From the NCBI RefSeq assembly GCF_001426265.1, contig NZ_LMDG01000033.1, positions 186,001 through 250,000 on the forward strand: DNA of 64,000 nt, written 5' to 3'. The notes below the pieces were generated by a model, which did not search any database, was not told the origin of the DNA, and worked only from the letters and a program-made list of their open reading frames with translations. This DNA comes from Rhizobium sp. Root1220. Lineage in GTDB: Bacteria; Pseudomonadota; Alphaproteobacteria; Rhizobiales; Rhizobiaceae. The translations under genes were made by a program, and so were the position numbers. Below are positions 27,556 through 36,183 of the stretch, piece after piece (position 1 is the first letter of the stretch; the number at the start of each line of letters is the position of its first letter).

Positions 27556-28515
27556 TCAGGCCGCATTGGCGAGGTTCGCACCACCGGCATCCGTCAGCAG
27601 GAAGGCTTCGCCGCAGGCCTTGGCAAGCGTGCGTACCCGCAGAATATAGCTCTGCCGCTCGGTGACCGAGATCACACCGCGGGCGTCGAGCAGATTGAAG
27701 ACGTGGCTGGCCTTGATGCACTGATCGTAAGCAGGGAAGACGCACTTGTGCAGCTTTTGATTATCGCTGTCACCCGGCGCGCCGGCCGCGAGCAGCGCCT
27801 GGCATTCCTTCTCGGCGTCGATGAAGTGGCGATGCAGCATCTCGGTGTTGGCAAATTCGAAATTGTGGCGGGAGTATTCCTGCTCGGCCTGCAGGAATAC
27901 ATCGCCATAGCTGATCTTCTCGTCGCCTTCGCGACCGTTGAAATTCAGGTCGTAGACGTTGTCGACGCCCTGGACGTACATGGCCAAACGCTCGAGGCCA
28001 TAGGTCAGCTCGCCGGCGACTGGCGAGCATTCGAGGCCGCAGACCTGTTGAAAATAGGTGAACTGCGAGACTTCCATGCCGTCGCACCAGCATTCCCAGC
28101 CCAGCCCCCAGGCACCCAGCGTCGGGCTTTCCCAGTCGTCCTCGACGAAGCGGATGTCGTGCAGCAGCGGATCGAGGCCAATCGCGGCCAGCGAACCGAG
28201 ATAGAGCTCCTGCAGGTTCGGCGGGTTCGGCTTCAGGATGACCTGATACTGGTAATAATGCTGCAAACGGTTCGGGTTCTCGCCATAGCGGCCATCCGAC
28301 GGGCGGCGCGAGGGCTGCACGTAGGCGGCCTTCCACGGCTTGGGGCCAAGCGCCCGCAGCGTTGTCGCCGGGTGGAACGTCCCGGCGCCGACTTCCATGT
28401 CGTAAGGCTGCAGCACCGCGCAACCCTTGTCCGCCCAATAGCTGTGAAGCGTCAGGATCAGCGCCTGGAAGGAGCGCTTCGGGTTCATGTGGTCGGGTAT
28501 GGCGGCTGCGGACAT
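27556..28515 (-). CDS. glyQ: Glycine-tRNA ligase alpha subunit
   Basis: Catalytic alpha chain of the alpha2beta2 glycyl-tRNA synthetase (class II aminoacylation core). The 319-residue protein starts MSAAAIPDHMNPKRSFQALI, matching the usual N-terminus; a second start at 28488 is possible. Key stretches are YWADKGCAVLQPYDMEVGAGTFHPATTLR, QPSRRPSDGRYGENPNR (motif 2 loop), GWECWCDGMEVSQFTYFQQ and GELTYGLERLAMYVQ (motif 3). It is followed downstream (177 bases) by lemA and preceded by a small membrane protein gene. The beta subunit glyS is on the opposite strand about 7 kb away. Confidence 0.96.
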   Translation of the reverse strand: MSAAAIPDHMNPKRSFQALILTLHSYWADKGCAVLQPYDMEVGAGTFHPATTLRALGPKPWKAAYVQPSRRPSDGRYGENPNRLQHYYQYQVILKPNPPNLQELYLGSLAAIGLDPLLHDIRFVEDDWESPTLGAWGLGWECWCDGMEVSQFTYFQQVCGLECSPVAGELTYGLERLAMYVQGVDNVYDLNFNGREGDEKISYGDVFLQAEQEYSRHNFEFANTEMLHRHFIDAEKECQALLAAGAPGDSDNQKLHKCVFPAYDQCIKASHVFNLLDARGVISVTERQSYILRVRTLAKACGEAFLLTDAGGANLANAA

Positions 28516-28591
28516 CGAACGGCTTCCGAATTCGTACAAATTGTGCGCGGACAGGTGCCACGGCCAACCCGACGGGTCAAGGCTTTTGCGG

Positions 28592-28786
28592 CTACTCGTC
28601 CTCGTCCTTCTTCAGGTGGTATTCGCCGGTCACCGGGTCCTTGACCAGAGTGCCGATCGCCCCGGTCTGCCGCTCCTTCTGGGCGCGGCGGGATTTTTCC
28701 GCGAGCCGCTTGGCGTCGGCGACGAAGCGGCGATAGAGAAGCCAGGCGCCGGCCACCAGCAAGATTATGATGATAAGCTGTGGCAT
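28592..28786 (-). CDS. Small single-span membrane protein
   Basis: A 64-residue protein: an N-terminal membrane helix (PQLIIIILLVAGAWLLYRRF) followed by a short charged cytoplasmic tail with a Lys/Arg/Gln-rich helix and VKDPVTGEYHLKKDEDE. It is 17 bases past the S49 peptidase stop and 76 bases before glyQ, all on the minus strand, so it likely shares their transcript. The composition and membrane-then-amphipathic layout support a real gene. No function is known to me. Confidence 0.7.
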   Translation of the reverse strand: MPQLIIIILLVAGAWLLYRRFVADAKRLAEKSRRAQKERQTGAIGTLVKDPVTGEYHLKKDEDE

Positions 28787-28803
28787 GTCGCCAGTTCACC
28801 CCC

Positions 28804-29664
28804 TCAAAGACCGTATCGGCTCCACAATGCCTTTTCTTCGGCGGTCTCCACAAGTCCCGCTGCAAAGCCGGATGCGACGCCATCGAGAGACGCCGACGAT
28901 ACGCCGGGAATGCGGCGTCCGAAAAGCCCACGGGCCGGCGTCACCAGCGCAAGCTTGGTCTTCGTGCCGTAACGGCGCTTCAATTCCTGGCGCATATCGC
29001 CGAGGCCATCGATCAGGCCGAGCTCCAGTCCGCGCGTGCCGGTCCAGAAGAGGCCCGAGAAGACCGCCTTGTCATCCTTCAGCTTCCCGGCACGCCGTTC
29101 ACGAACCATGGAAATGAAGACCTGATGAATCTCCAGCTGCAGGGTCTTCAGATACTCTATGTCCTTTTCCTTCTCCGGCTGGAAAGGGTCGAGGATCACC
29201 TTGTTCTCGCCGGCGGTATAGACACGCCGCTCGACACCGATCTTCTTCAGAAGCTCGGGGAACCCGAAACCGCCGGAAACGACACCGATCGAGCCGACGA
29301 TCGAGGTGGGATCGGCGATGATCTCATCGCCGGCCAGCGCAATCATATAGCCGCCGGAGGCTGCGACATCCTCGACGAAGACGAGAACCTTCTTCTGCTT
29401 CTCGCGCGCCAGCTCGCGAATGCGGGTGAAGATCAGGCGGGACTGGACCGGCGATCCACCCGGGGAATTGATCGAGATCGCGACGGCGGGCGCTTCCTTG
29501 AAGCCGAAAGCCTTTTCGAGAACCTGCGCCGTTGATGCAAGGTTCAGCGCCGGCCGGAACTGGCTGCCCCCGCTCATGATGGCGCCTTGCAGCCGCACGA
29601 CCGGGATGACGATGCCCTCCTTGCGAAAGCGCTTGGGCATCAGTTTTCTCAGAAATCCGGCCAT
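28804..29664 (-). CDS. S49 family serine peptidase (SppA-like)
   Basis: A 286-residue member of the SppA/S49 family, which cleaves membrane-associated signal peptides or small proteins. It has NSPGGSPVQSRLIFTRIRELA (the S49 NxPGG motif), VEDVAASGGYMIALAGDEIIADPTSIVGSIGV with the nucleophile Ser in SGGY, and a later FWTGTRGLELGLIDGLGD. It is the short, roughly 290-residue, single-domain form, and no clear membrane helix precedes the domain. The start MAGFLRKLMPKRF at 29664 has AAGGA upstream. It leads a minus-strand run with the small membrane protein and glyQ, and is divergent from mntH. Confidence 0.88.
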   Translation of the reverse strand: MAGFLRKLMPKRFRKEGIVIPVVRLQGAIMSGGSQFRPALNLASTAQVLEKAFGFKEAPAVAISINSPGGSPVQSRLIFTRIRELAREKQKKVLVFVEDVAASGGYMIALAGDEIIADPTSIVGSIGVVSGGFGFPELLKKIGVERRVYTAGENKVILDPFQPEKEKDIEYLKTLQLEIHQVFISMVRERRAGKLKDDKAVFSGLFWTGTRGLELGLIDGLGDMRQELKRRYGTKTKLALVTPARGLFGRRIPGVSSASLDGVASGFAAGLVETAEEKALWSRYGL

Positions 29665-29770
29665 TACCAATCCTTCGTATAGGCTGCAGCGAACGTCAAT
29701 CCCATGTATGCAACGCAGCAGCAAACGCAATGGCCCCCGGCTCAAAACATCGACGTTCGCAATTACTTGT

Positions 29771-29785
29771 TGCGAATGACTTGCA
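29771..29785 (+). promoter_or_regulatory. Mur-type manganese-responsive operator before mntH
   Basis: TGCGAATGACTTGCA is an imperfect 15-base palindrome that resembles the Mur-responsive sequences (TGCAA-rich inverted repeats) found upstream of rhizobial Mn2+ uptake genes. It sits 53 bases before the mntH start, where a promoter would be. A Fur-like CATTATCATT follows at once. Mn-dependent repression by Mur is inferred from family knowledge, not shown. Confidence 0.5.
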
Positions 29786-29838
29786 TTATCATTCTAATCG
29801 GCCATACTGCGCCTATTGATGAAACAGGTGGATACTGC

Positions 29839-31179
29839 ATGGACATTGTGAACCCTAAGGCAAGGGCGGGCTGGCGGCATGAGCGCGAGGAAGCGTCGCT
29901 CTCCGATGTCTATCGCTCGGTTCAAACGCAAAAACATGGAACGCGCTGGCGCCGCATCGCGGCTTTTGTCGGTCCCGGCTACATGGTGGCTGTCGGCTAC
30001 ATGGATCCCGGCAACTGGGCAACGTCACTCGCGGGCGGCTCGAAGTTCGGCTACGCGCTACTGACGGTGGCGCTGCTTTCCAATCTGATGGCGATCGTGC
30101 TGCAATCGCTTTGCGCGCGCCTTGCCATCGCCTCGGGCCGCGATCTGGCGCAGGCCTGCCGCGACGCGTTCCCGAAATATGTATCGGTGCCGCTCTGGGC
30201 TTTCGCCGAGATCGCCATCATCGCCACCGATATCGCCGAGGTTATCGGTACGGCAATCGGCCTCAACCTGCTCTTCGGGATCCCGCTGGAACTCGGCGTG
30301 CTGATCACCGCATTGGATGTTTTTCTCATTCTCTATCTGCAGAAGATCGGGTTCCGCTGGGTGGAAGCCTTCGTGATTGCCCTGCTCGGCATCATCGCCG
30401 TCTGCTTTGGCGTCCAGATCTTCCTCGCAGATCCGGAGTGGGGCGCCGTCATTCGCGGGTTCTTCCCGACGACGGAAATCGTCTCGAACCCGGAAATGCT
30501 CTACCTCGCGCTCGGCATTCTCGGGGCGACCGTCATGCCGCACAATCTCTACCTGCATTCCGGCATCGTCCAGACGCGTGCTTACGGCCACACCGTGCCG
30601 GAGAAGCGTGAGGCGCTGACCTTCGCAACGATCGACTCGACGGTTGCGCTGTGCTTTGCACTGCTCATCAACGCCTCGATCCTGATCCTTGCGGCAGCGG
30701 CTTTCCATGCGAACGGCAAGACCGACGTCGTCGAACTGGGCGAAGCTTCCTCGCTGCTTGCCCCCCTGCTCGGCCTGGCAATTGCACCGACGCTGTTCGG
30801 CATCGCACTTCTCTGCTGTGGATTGAACTCGACGGTGACGGCGACGCTTGCCGGCCAGATCGTCATGGAAGGCTTCCTCAAGATAAGGCTGCAGCCATGG
30901 GTTCGGCGGTTGATCACCCGGGCGATCGCCATCATACCCGCTGCCATCGTTACCATCTGGTATGGCGATGCCGGTACCGCGGAGCTACTGATCCTGACAC
31001 AGGTGGTGCTCAGCCTGCAGCTTTCCTTCGCCGTCTTTCCGCTGGTGATGTTTACCGCTAGCAAGGCCAAGATGGGCGAACTCGTGGCCCCGCGCTGGCT
31101 GAGCGGCATCGCCTACCTCATTGCGGTCCTGATTGCCGGCTTGAATATAAAGCTTCTGTTCGATTTCGTGACTGGCTAG
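29839..31179 (+). CDS. mntH: Nramp-family Mn2+/H+ symporter
   Basis: Proton-coupled manganese uptake transporter of the inner membrane. The 446-residue protein has about 11 helices. The metal-site motif DPGN is in GYMDPGNWATSLAGGSKFGY (TM1), and the conserved MPH motif is in MPHNLYLHSGIVQTR (TM6). The start at 29839 (MDIVNPKARAGW) is preceded by AGGTGGA; an in-frame upstream extension to 29704 has no support. It is a single gene, divergent from the S49 peptidase gene and ending tail-to-tail with the methyltransferase gene. A Mur-like box lies in its promoter region. Bacterial MntH proteins are usually Mn-selective. Confidence 0.95.
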   Translation: MDIVNPKARAGWRHEREEASLSDVYRSVQTQKHGTRWRRIAAFVGPGYMVAVGYMDPGNWATSLAGGSKFGYALLTVALLSNLMAIVLQSLCARLAIASGRDLAQACRDAFPKYVSVPLWAFAEIAIIATDIAEVIGTAIGLNLLFGIPLELGVLITALDVFLILYLQKIGFRWVEAFVIALLGIIAVCFGVQIFLADPEWGAVIRGFFPTTEIVSNPEMLYLALGILGATVMPHNLYLHSGIVQTRAYGHTVPEKREALTFATIDSTVALCFALLINASILILAAAAFHANGKTDVVELGEASSLLAPLLGLAIAPTLFGIALLCCGLNSTVTATLAGQIVMEGFLKIRLQPWVRRLITRAIAIIPAAIVTIWYGDAGTAELLILTQVVLSLQLSFAVFPLVMFTASKAKMGELVAPRWLSGIAYLIAVLIAGLNIKLLFDFVTG

Positions 31180-31952
31180 CGGCGGGCGTAGGCGGCTCTG
31201 CCGTTGTTGAGATCATCCACGAGGGAGGAAAATTTATGCGTACCTTCTTCGTGCATGACGAGTGGCGCGCGTAGCGAAAGCCGCGCGCGCGACCCCTTTA
31301 CCGCCGTCACCAGGACGCGCACGGCATTCTCGCCATCTCGAGGATGGATTGCCGTTACTTCGATGCCTCCGAAACGCCTGCCGCAGGCGTCGATGATTTC
31401 GGCAATCGACTCCGGTCTCGCGATCAGAGAGAGCTGCCCGCCGGGGATCATGATCGCACCGGCCGTGCGCACCCAGCTTTCGAACAACCCCTCCGTCATC
31501 GCATGCGCCTCTGCCTTCAGCGCGTCCGGCGTACGTCGGTCGCCCGCATCGTTAAACGGCGGGTTCATGATGACGTGATGAAAACTCTCATCGACAAGGC
31601 CGGCGTCCTTGCGCAGCCTGGCCTTCAAGGTGACGTCCGCCTCTACCACCGTGACGCGCGCTGCCATTCGATCATTTTCCGGCAACAGGACACTGCGGCG
31701 CGCATAGCCTGCCATTTCCTGCGACCGCTCGAAAAGCACCACTTCGGCCGCGGGCAACCGCGATGCGACAGCGAGGCCGGCAGCGCCGGCGCCAGCGCCG
31801 AGATCGGCCACCCTGATCGGACGGTCGTCATCCACCAGCGCCGAAAGCAGCATGGCGTCCATGCCGGAGCGGTGTCCCCTGCCCTTCGGCTGCACGACAT
31901 AGAAGAGACCCCGGTGAAAGGCGTCGATCGTTTCGGCAACGGCAGCTGTCAT
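31176..31952 (-). CDS. TrmN6-like N6-adenine methyltransferase
   Basis: A 258-residue SAM-dependent methyltransferase resembling the tRNA1(Val) (adenine-37 N6) family (YfiC/TrmN6). The SAM motif I is VADLGAGAGAAGLAVASRL, and the catalytic NPPF motif is in HHVIMNPPFNDAGDRR. HRSGMDAMLLSALV at the start is typical of the family. The ATG at 31952 is given; a GTG at 31964 overlapping the upstream gene stop (GTGA) would give translational coupling and is equally possible. The stop lies in the same CTAG as the mntH stop. It follows a DUF2007 gene. The exact substrate is not determined by the sequence alone. Confidence 0.82.
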   Translation of the reverse strand: MTAAVAETIDAFHRGLFYVVQPKGRGHRSGMDAMLLSALVDDDRPIRVADLGAGAGAAGLAVASRLPAAEVVLFERSQEMAGYARRSVLLPENDRMAARVTVVEADVTLKARLRKDAGLVDESFHHVIMNPPFNDAGDRRTPDALKAEAHAMTEGLFESWVRTAGAIMIPGGQLSLIARPESIAEIIDACGRRFGGIEVTAIHPRDGENAVRVLVTAVKGSRARLSLRAPLVMHEEGTHKFSSLVDDLNNGRAAYARR

Positions 31953-31960
31953 CGCGCCGA

Positions 31961-32188
31961 TCACTTCGGAGTGCGCAGCTCGTCGCCGAGCCCGGCATCG
32001 ATCAGGATGCGTCGCGCCTCATCGGCACGGTCCTCGTCGACCAGAAGACGGCGCGGTAACATGCCGAGCGACCCCTCCAGAATGCTCATGCCCTGATCGG
32101 CGATGAAGCAATGAATGCCGGCATCCTTCATCAGGCTCTCGGCAAAGGAGAGCAAGACTGGATCGTTGGCGCGAATAAGTTCATGCAT
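31961..32188 (-). CDS. DUF2007 domain protein
   Basis: A 75-residue protein starting MHELIRANDPVLLSFAESLMKDAGIHCFIADQGMS and ending DELRTPK. The DUF2007 pattern is clear (ELIRANDPVLLSF, RLLVDEDRADEARRILIDAG). It resembles a small GlnB-like or peptidyl-carrier-like alpha/beta fold whose function is unknown. The gene directly precedes and nearly overlaps the methyltransferase gene, suggesting coupled expression. It is divergent from the polyprenyl diphosphate synthase gene. Confidence 0.85.
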   Translation of the reverse strand: MHELIRANDPVLLSFAESLMKDAGIHCFIADQGMSILEGSLGMLPRRLLVDEDRADEARRILIDAGLGDELRTPK

Positions 32189-32296
32189 TTGCCGAGAAAT
32201 CCCTTTCAAATTTGCGCGACGCGGCAATTCACCCCTTGCCGCCTCCATCGCCCCTTTCTATTGTCGAACTCAAAGATTGAACAGGAGTCCGGGTCG

Positions 32297-33313
32297 TTGG
32301 GCGTGGTCATACCGCTTGAAGAAAGCAAAAACAAACTGGCATCCGTCAAGCCGCTGGTGGATTTGACCAGAGCGGACATGGAGCGGGTCAACCAGCTTAT
32401 CCTTTCCAAAGCCGGTTCCGACGTCCAGATGATTCCCGAGGTTGCCAACCACCTTATTTCGTCGGGCGGCAAGCGCCTGCGACCTATGCTGACGCTCGCC
32501 TCCGCCGCGCTGTTCGGCTACAGGGGCGAAAATCACATCAAGCTCGCGACATCCGTCGAATTCATGCACACGGCAACGCTGCTGCACGACGACGTTGTGG
32601 ATGAAAGCGACCTTCGTCGTGGCAGGTCGACCGCTCGCATGATCTGGGGCAACCAGGCGAGCGTTCTGGTCGGGGACTTCCTGCTTGGCCAGGCCTTCCG
32701 CATGATGGTCGATGTCGGCTCGCTGGATGCGCTCGACGTTCTTTCGTCTGCCGCCTGCGTCATCGCCGAGGGCGAAGTACTGCAGCTTTCGGTCGCCAAG
32801 AACATGGAAACGACGGAAGATGACTATCTCGCCGTCATCCGCGCCAAGACGGCAGCACTGTTTGCCGCCGCCGCCGAGGTCGGCCCGATCGTGGCAGATG
32901 CCGGTAAGTCCGGCCGCAACGCGATGAAATCCTATGGCATGAACCTCGGTCTTGCCTTCCAGCTTGTCGACGACGTGCTGGATTATGGCGGCAAGGCCGC
33001 CGATCTCGGCAAGAACGTCGGCGATGACTTCCGCGAGGGCAAGATTACCCTTCCGGTGATCCTTGCCTATCGCCGGGGCACCGAAGATGAACGCGCTTTC
33101 TGGCGCGATGCCATCGAAGGCGGCAACAGCAGCGACCAGAACCTCGAGAAGGCACTGGGCCTTATCACCAGATACGGCACGCTGAACGACACGATTTCCC
33201 GTGCGGTCCATTACGGTACGATCGCACGCGATGCGCTCGCTCCGCTTCCGGACACGGCCTGGAAGTCCGCAATGATGGAAGTCATCGACTTCTGCATCGA
33301 GCGCGTCAACTAA
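32297..33313 (+). CDS. Polyprenyl (octaprenyl/decaprenyl) diphosphate synthase
   Basis: Trans-polyprenyl diphosphate synthase that builds the long isoprenoid chain for ubiquinone. The 338-residue protein starts at TTG 32297 (read as MGVVIPLEESKNKLASVKPL), which fits the orthologue N-terminus I remember and has AGGAG 9 bases upstream; the frame extends to 32111 without support. The two Asp-rich motifs are LLHDDVVDESD (about residue 95) and LVDDVLDYGG (about 215), and GGKRLRPMLTLA is the allylic binding site. The product length (C40-C50) cannot be judged by eye, but rhizobia use ubiquinone-10. It is related functionally to ubiA at 12888-13907 and to ispE at 35284-36183. Confidence 0.92.
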   Translation: MGVVIPLEESKNKLASVKPLVDLTRADMERVNQLILSKAGSDVQMIPEVANHLISSGGKRLRPMLTLASAALFGYRGENHIKLATSVEFMHTATLLHDDVVDESDLRRGRSTARMIWGNQASVLVGDFLLGQAFRMMVDVGSLDALDVLSSAACVIAEGEVLQLSVAKNMETTEDDYLAVIRAKTAALFAAAAEVGPIVADAGKSGRNAMKSYGMNLGLAFQLVDDVLDYGGKAADLGKNVGDDFREGKITLPVILAYRRGTEDERAFWRDAIEGGNSSDQNLEKALGLITRYGTLNDTISRAVHYGTIARDALAPLPDTAWKSAMMEVIDFCIERVN

Positions 33314-33444
33314 ACGGCTGTCATCGATCGCGGGGCTGAATTTCTTGCAGGACCGCTTCAAAAAAGCCATCCTGCTGTGAACCAGTCAATACAACTGATT
33401 TTGCAGCCGGGCGAGGCCGGTTGCTCCGTAAGAAAGGTTTTCTA

Positions 33445-35277
33445 ATGCGGCTGAAACTTGCCATACGTCTTCTTTCGAGCGCAGCCCTGGCAGCGGTTTT
33501 GTCTGTCGGCACGCTCGATGGCGTACACGCCGAAGACGCGGCCAAGAAAGATGACGCCGCAGCGGCCGTGATCTTCGATCCGGACAGCGTGACGAGCTTC
33601 GCGGGTGCCTTCCTCGCGGCGAGGACCGCCGATGTCGATCACGACTATGAAACCGCCATAGAACTTTACAAGAAGGCGCTGCAGATCGAGCCCGGCAACC
33701 CGGAGATCCGCCAGCGGCTGATGATCTCGCTCTTGCTGAATGGCGACATCAAGGATGGCGTGAAGTATGCCAACGACCTGAAGGGTGATCCTAGCGTAGA
33801 ACGCATCACCACTGTTGTTCGCGCCATGGATGCGGTTCGGCGCGGCGAATACAAGACGGCGCAGGCGACCCTGAAATACACGGGGCCGAATGATCTCGAC
33901 CGCATGATGAACGATCTGCTTGCCGCCTGGGCACGCCTCGGTGCCGGCCACGGCAAGGAAGCGCTTGCAATGGTCCAGAAGATGAAGGGACCGGATTGGG
34001 TCCGCATCTTCAAGTCCTACAACGCCGGGGTGATTGCCATCGTCAACGGCGACGTGAGGTCGGCCCGCCAGAACCTCAACGACGCCGTGCTCGACAAGGA
34101 TGGCGGCGCCACCGCTCCCGATACCTTCATGCGCGCCGTGATGGCGCTTGCGCGGCTGGAGGCCTCCCAGGGCAACAAGCAGAAGGCACTCGATGCGGTC
34201 TCGGTCGGTGACAATCTGTTGCCGAACTATGCACCGCTCAACGCGCTGCGCCAGAGCATCGAAAAGGGCGAGAAGCAGGAGCAGCAGGTCCAGACCGCCA
34301 AGCAGGGTGCTGCCGGCGTGCTCTTCTCGATCGGCGGCGCGCTGAACCGCGACGGCGCCGAAGACATCGTTTCGCTGTACCTGCAGACCGCCAAGGCGCT
34401 TGATCCCGACAGCGCCGACATGCTGGTGCTGCTCGGCGGCCTTGCCGAGAAGCAGGAGCAGATGGACCGCGCCATCGCCTTCTACAAGCAGGTGCCCGAA
34501 ACCTCGCCGATGAGCCGCATTTCCGAGCTGCAGCTTGGTCTGGCTCTTGCCCAAAGCGGAAAGGTCGACGAAGCCCGCAAGCACCTGCAGGATCTGATCG
34601 CCTCCGATCCGAAGGATGTCCGCAGCTATCTTGCCTATGGCAGCGTCCTGTCGGATGCCAAGGACTATGCGGCGATGGCCGATAATTACGACAAGGCCGT
34701 CGAGGTGATCGGGCCACTGCCGGGCAAGGGCGCATGGACCGTCTTCTTCCAGCGCGGCATCGCCTATGAGCGGCTGAAGAAGTGGGATCAGGCCGAGCCG
34801 AACTTCCGCAAGGCTCTGGATCTCAACCCCAACCAGCCGCAGGTGCTGAACTATCTCGGCTATTCCTGGATCGACATGAACCGCAACCTCGACGAAGGGT
34901 TGGGGATGATCAAGAAGGCCGTCGATCTACGCCCCGACGACGGCTACATCATCGATTCGCTTGGCTGGGCCTACTTCCGACTGAACCGTTTCGACGATGC
35001 GGTCGAAGAGCTGGAGAAGGCGGCGCAGATCAAGGCCGGGGACGCAACGATCAACGATCACCTCGGCGATGCGTATTGGCGCGTCGGCCGCAAGCTCGAG
35101 GCCGTCTATCAGTGGAACCGCGCCCTCAGCTCCGAGCCGGAAGCGGCCGAGATACCGAAGATCAAGGACAAGATCGCCAACGGCCTGCCGCAGACCGGCG
35201 ACACATCCAAGGCGGCGGACAAGAAGCAGCCCGATCCGGCCCCTATCGCGCCGAAGCCCGCGGACAAGAAATCCTGA
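33445..35277 (+). CDS. Exported TPR repeat protein
   Basis: A 610-residue protein with a signal peptide (MRLKLAIRLLSSAALAAVLSVG...VHA) and many tetratricopeptide repeats. Clear ones are DYETAIELYKKALQIEPGNPEIR, WDQAEPNFRKALDLNPNQPQVLNYLGYSWIDM and GWAYFRLNRFDDAVEELEKAAQ. TPR arrays act as protein-protein scaffolds, so this periplasmic protein probably supports envelope assembly. The start at 33445 (GAAAGG before it) is preferred to a TTG at 33421. The C-terminal tail is Lys/Pro/Asp rich. It is 6 bases ahead of ispE and probably co-transcribed with ispE and moaB. Confidence 0.85.
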   Translation: MRLKLAIRLLSSAALAAVLSVGTLDGVHAEDAAKKDDAAAAVIFDPDSVTSFAGAFLAARTADVDHDYETAIELYKKALQIEPGNPEIRQRLMISLLLNGDIKDGVKYANDLKGDPSVERITTVVRAMDAVRRGEYKTAQATLKYTGPNDLDRMMNDLLAAWARLGAGHGKEALAMVQKMKGPDWVRIFKSYNAGVIAIVNGDVRSARQNLNDAVLDKDGGATAPDTFMRAVMALARLEASQGNKQKALDAVSVGDNLLPNYAPLNALRQSIEKGEKQEQQVQTAKQGAAGVLFSIGGALNRDGAEDIVSLYLQTAKALDPDSADMLVLLGGLAEKQEQMDRAIAFYKQVPETSPMSRISELQLGLALAQSGKVDEARKHLQDLIASDPKDVRSYLAYGSVLSDAKDYAAMADNYDKAVEVIGPLPGKGAWTVFFQRGIAYERLKKWDQAEPNFRKALDLNPNQPQVLNYLGYSWIDMNRNLDEGLGMIKKAVDLRPDDGYIIDSLGWAYFRLNRFDDAVEELEKAAQIKAGDATINDHLGDAYWRVGRKLEAVYQWNRALSSEPEAAEIPKIKDKIANGLPQTGDTSKAADKKQPDPAPIAPKPADKKS

Positions 35278-35283
35278 TCGCAG

Positions 35284-36183
35284 ATGCCTAGCATGGGCGA
35301 TGGCATGGTCATCACCGAGGATGCCCTCGCAAAAATCAATCTGGCCCTGCATGTGACGGGCCAGAGAAGCGATGGTTATCACCTGCTCGATACGCTGGTG
35401 ACTTTCGCCCGGCACGGCGACAAGCTGGAATTTGCCACATCGTCTGCGGACGAGTTCGTCATCTCCGGCCGCTTCGGCGGCGCGCTGACCGCGGACACAG
35501 GCACCAATCTTGTGCTGAAAGCGCGGGATCTGCTGCGGGATGCCACTCTTCAGGCTGGCGGATCGGCACCACCGGTTCGCATACGATTGCAAAAGAACCT
35601 CCCGATCGCCTCCGGCATCGGCGGCGGCTCGGCCGACGCGGCGGCAGCCCTACGCGGCCTGATACGGCTATGGAACGTACCAATGCCCCCTGAGAGGCTC
35701 GGCGCCATTGCCCTCAGCCTTGGCGCAGACGTACCGATGTGCGTCGAGAGCAGGCCGTTGGTCGCCCGCGGCATCGGCGAGCGCATAGAGCGTATCGATG
35801 ACATGCCATCCCTGGCGCTGGTACTGGCGAACCCGTTGAAGGGCGTTTCCACGCCTGAGGTCTTCCGAAGACTCACAACAAAGACCAATCCGCCGCTCAC
35901 ATTGGCGCGGCGAGAGCCGTGGCTCGCCGCCATGCGCGTGATGCGCAACGACCTGGAACCTCCGGCTAGAACACTTCTGCCTGAAATCGGCGAGATCTCG
36001 GACATGCTCGCAGGTCATGGCGCCTCGTTTGTCCGCATGTCGGGCTCCGGCGCCACCTGCTTCGGCATCTTCGAGACATTTGCCGCAGCGGAGGCGGCGG
36101 CAAAGGCGCTTCACAGCCTTCGCCCGGACTGGTATTTCCAAGCGACGGAAACGGTTGGCGGAGGGCATGATGGCAGGGCTTGA
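35284..36183 (+). CDS. ispE: 4-diphosphocytidyl-2-C-methyl-D-erythritol kinase
   Basis: Phosphorylates CDP-methylerythritol with ATP, the fourth step of the MEP isoprenoid pathway. The 299-residue GHMP kinase has ALAKINLALHVTGQRSDGYHLLDTLVTFA at its start, the ATP-binding loop LPIASGIGGGSADAAAALRGL and the C-terminal motif VRMSGSGATCFGIF. It sits 6 bases after the TPR gene and overlaps moaB by 14 bases. The start at 35284 is used, but ATGs at 35293 and 35305 are also close. With the polyprenyl synthase upstream it supplies isoprenoid precursors. Confidence 0.95.
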   Translation: MPSMGDGMVITEDALAKINLALHVTGQRSDGYHLLDTLVTFARHGDKLEFATSSADEFVISGRFGGALTADTGTNLVLKARDLLRDATLQAGGSAPPVRIRLQKNLPIASGIGGGSADAAAALRGLIRLWNVPMPPERLGAIALSLGADVPMCVESRPLVARGIGERIERIDDMPSLALVLANPLKGVSTPEVFRRLTTKTNPPLTLARREPWLAAMRVMRNDLEPPARTLLPEIGEISDMLAGHGASFVRMSGSGATCFGIFETFAAAEAAAKALHSLRPDWYFQATETVGGGHDGRA

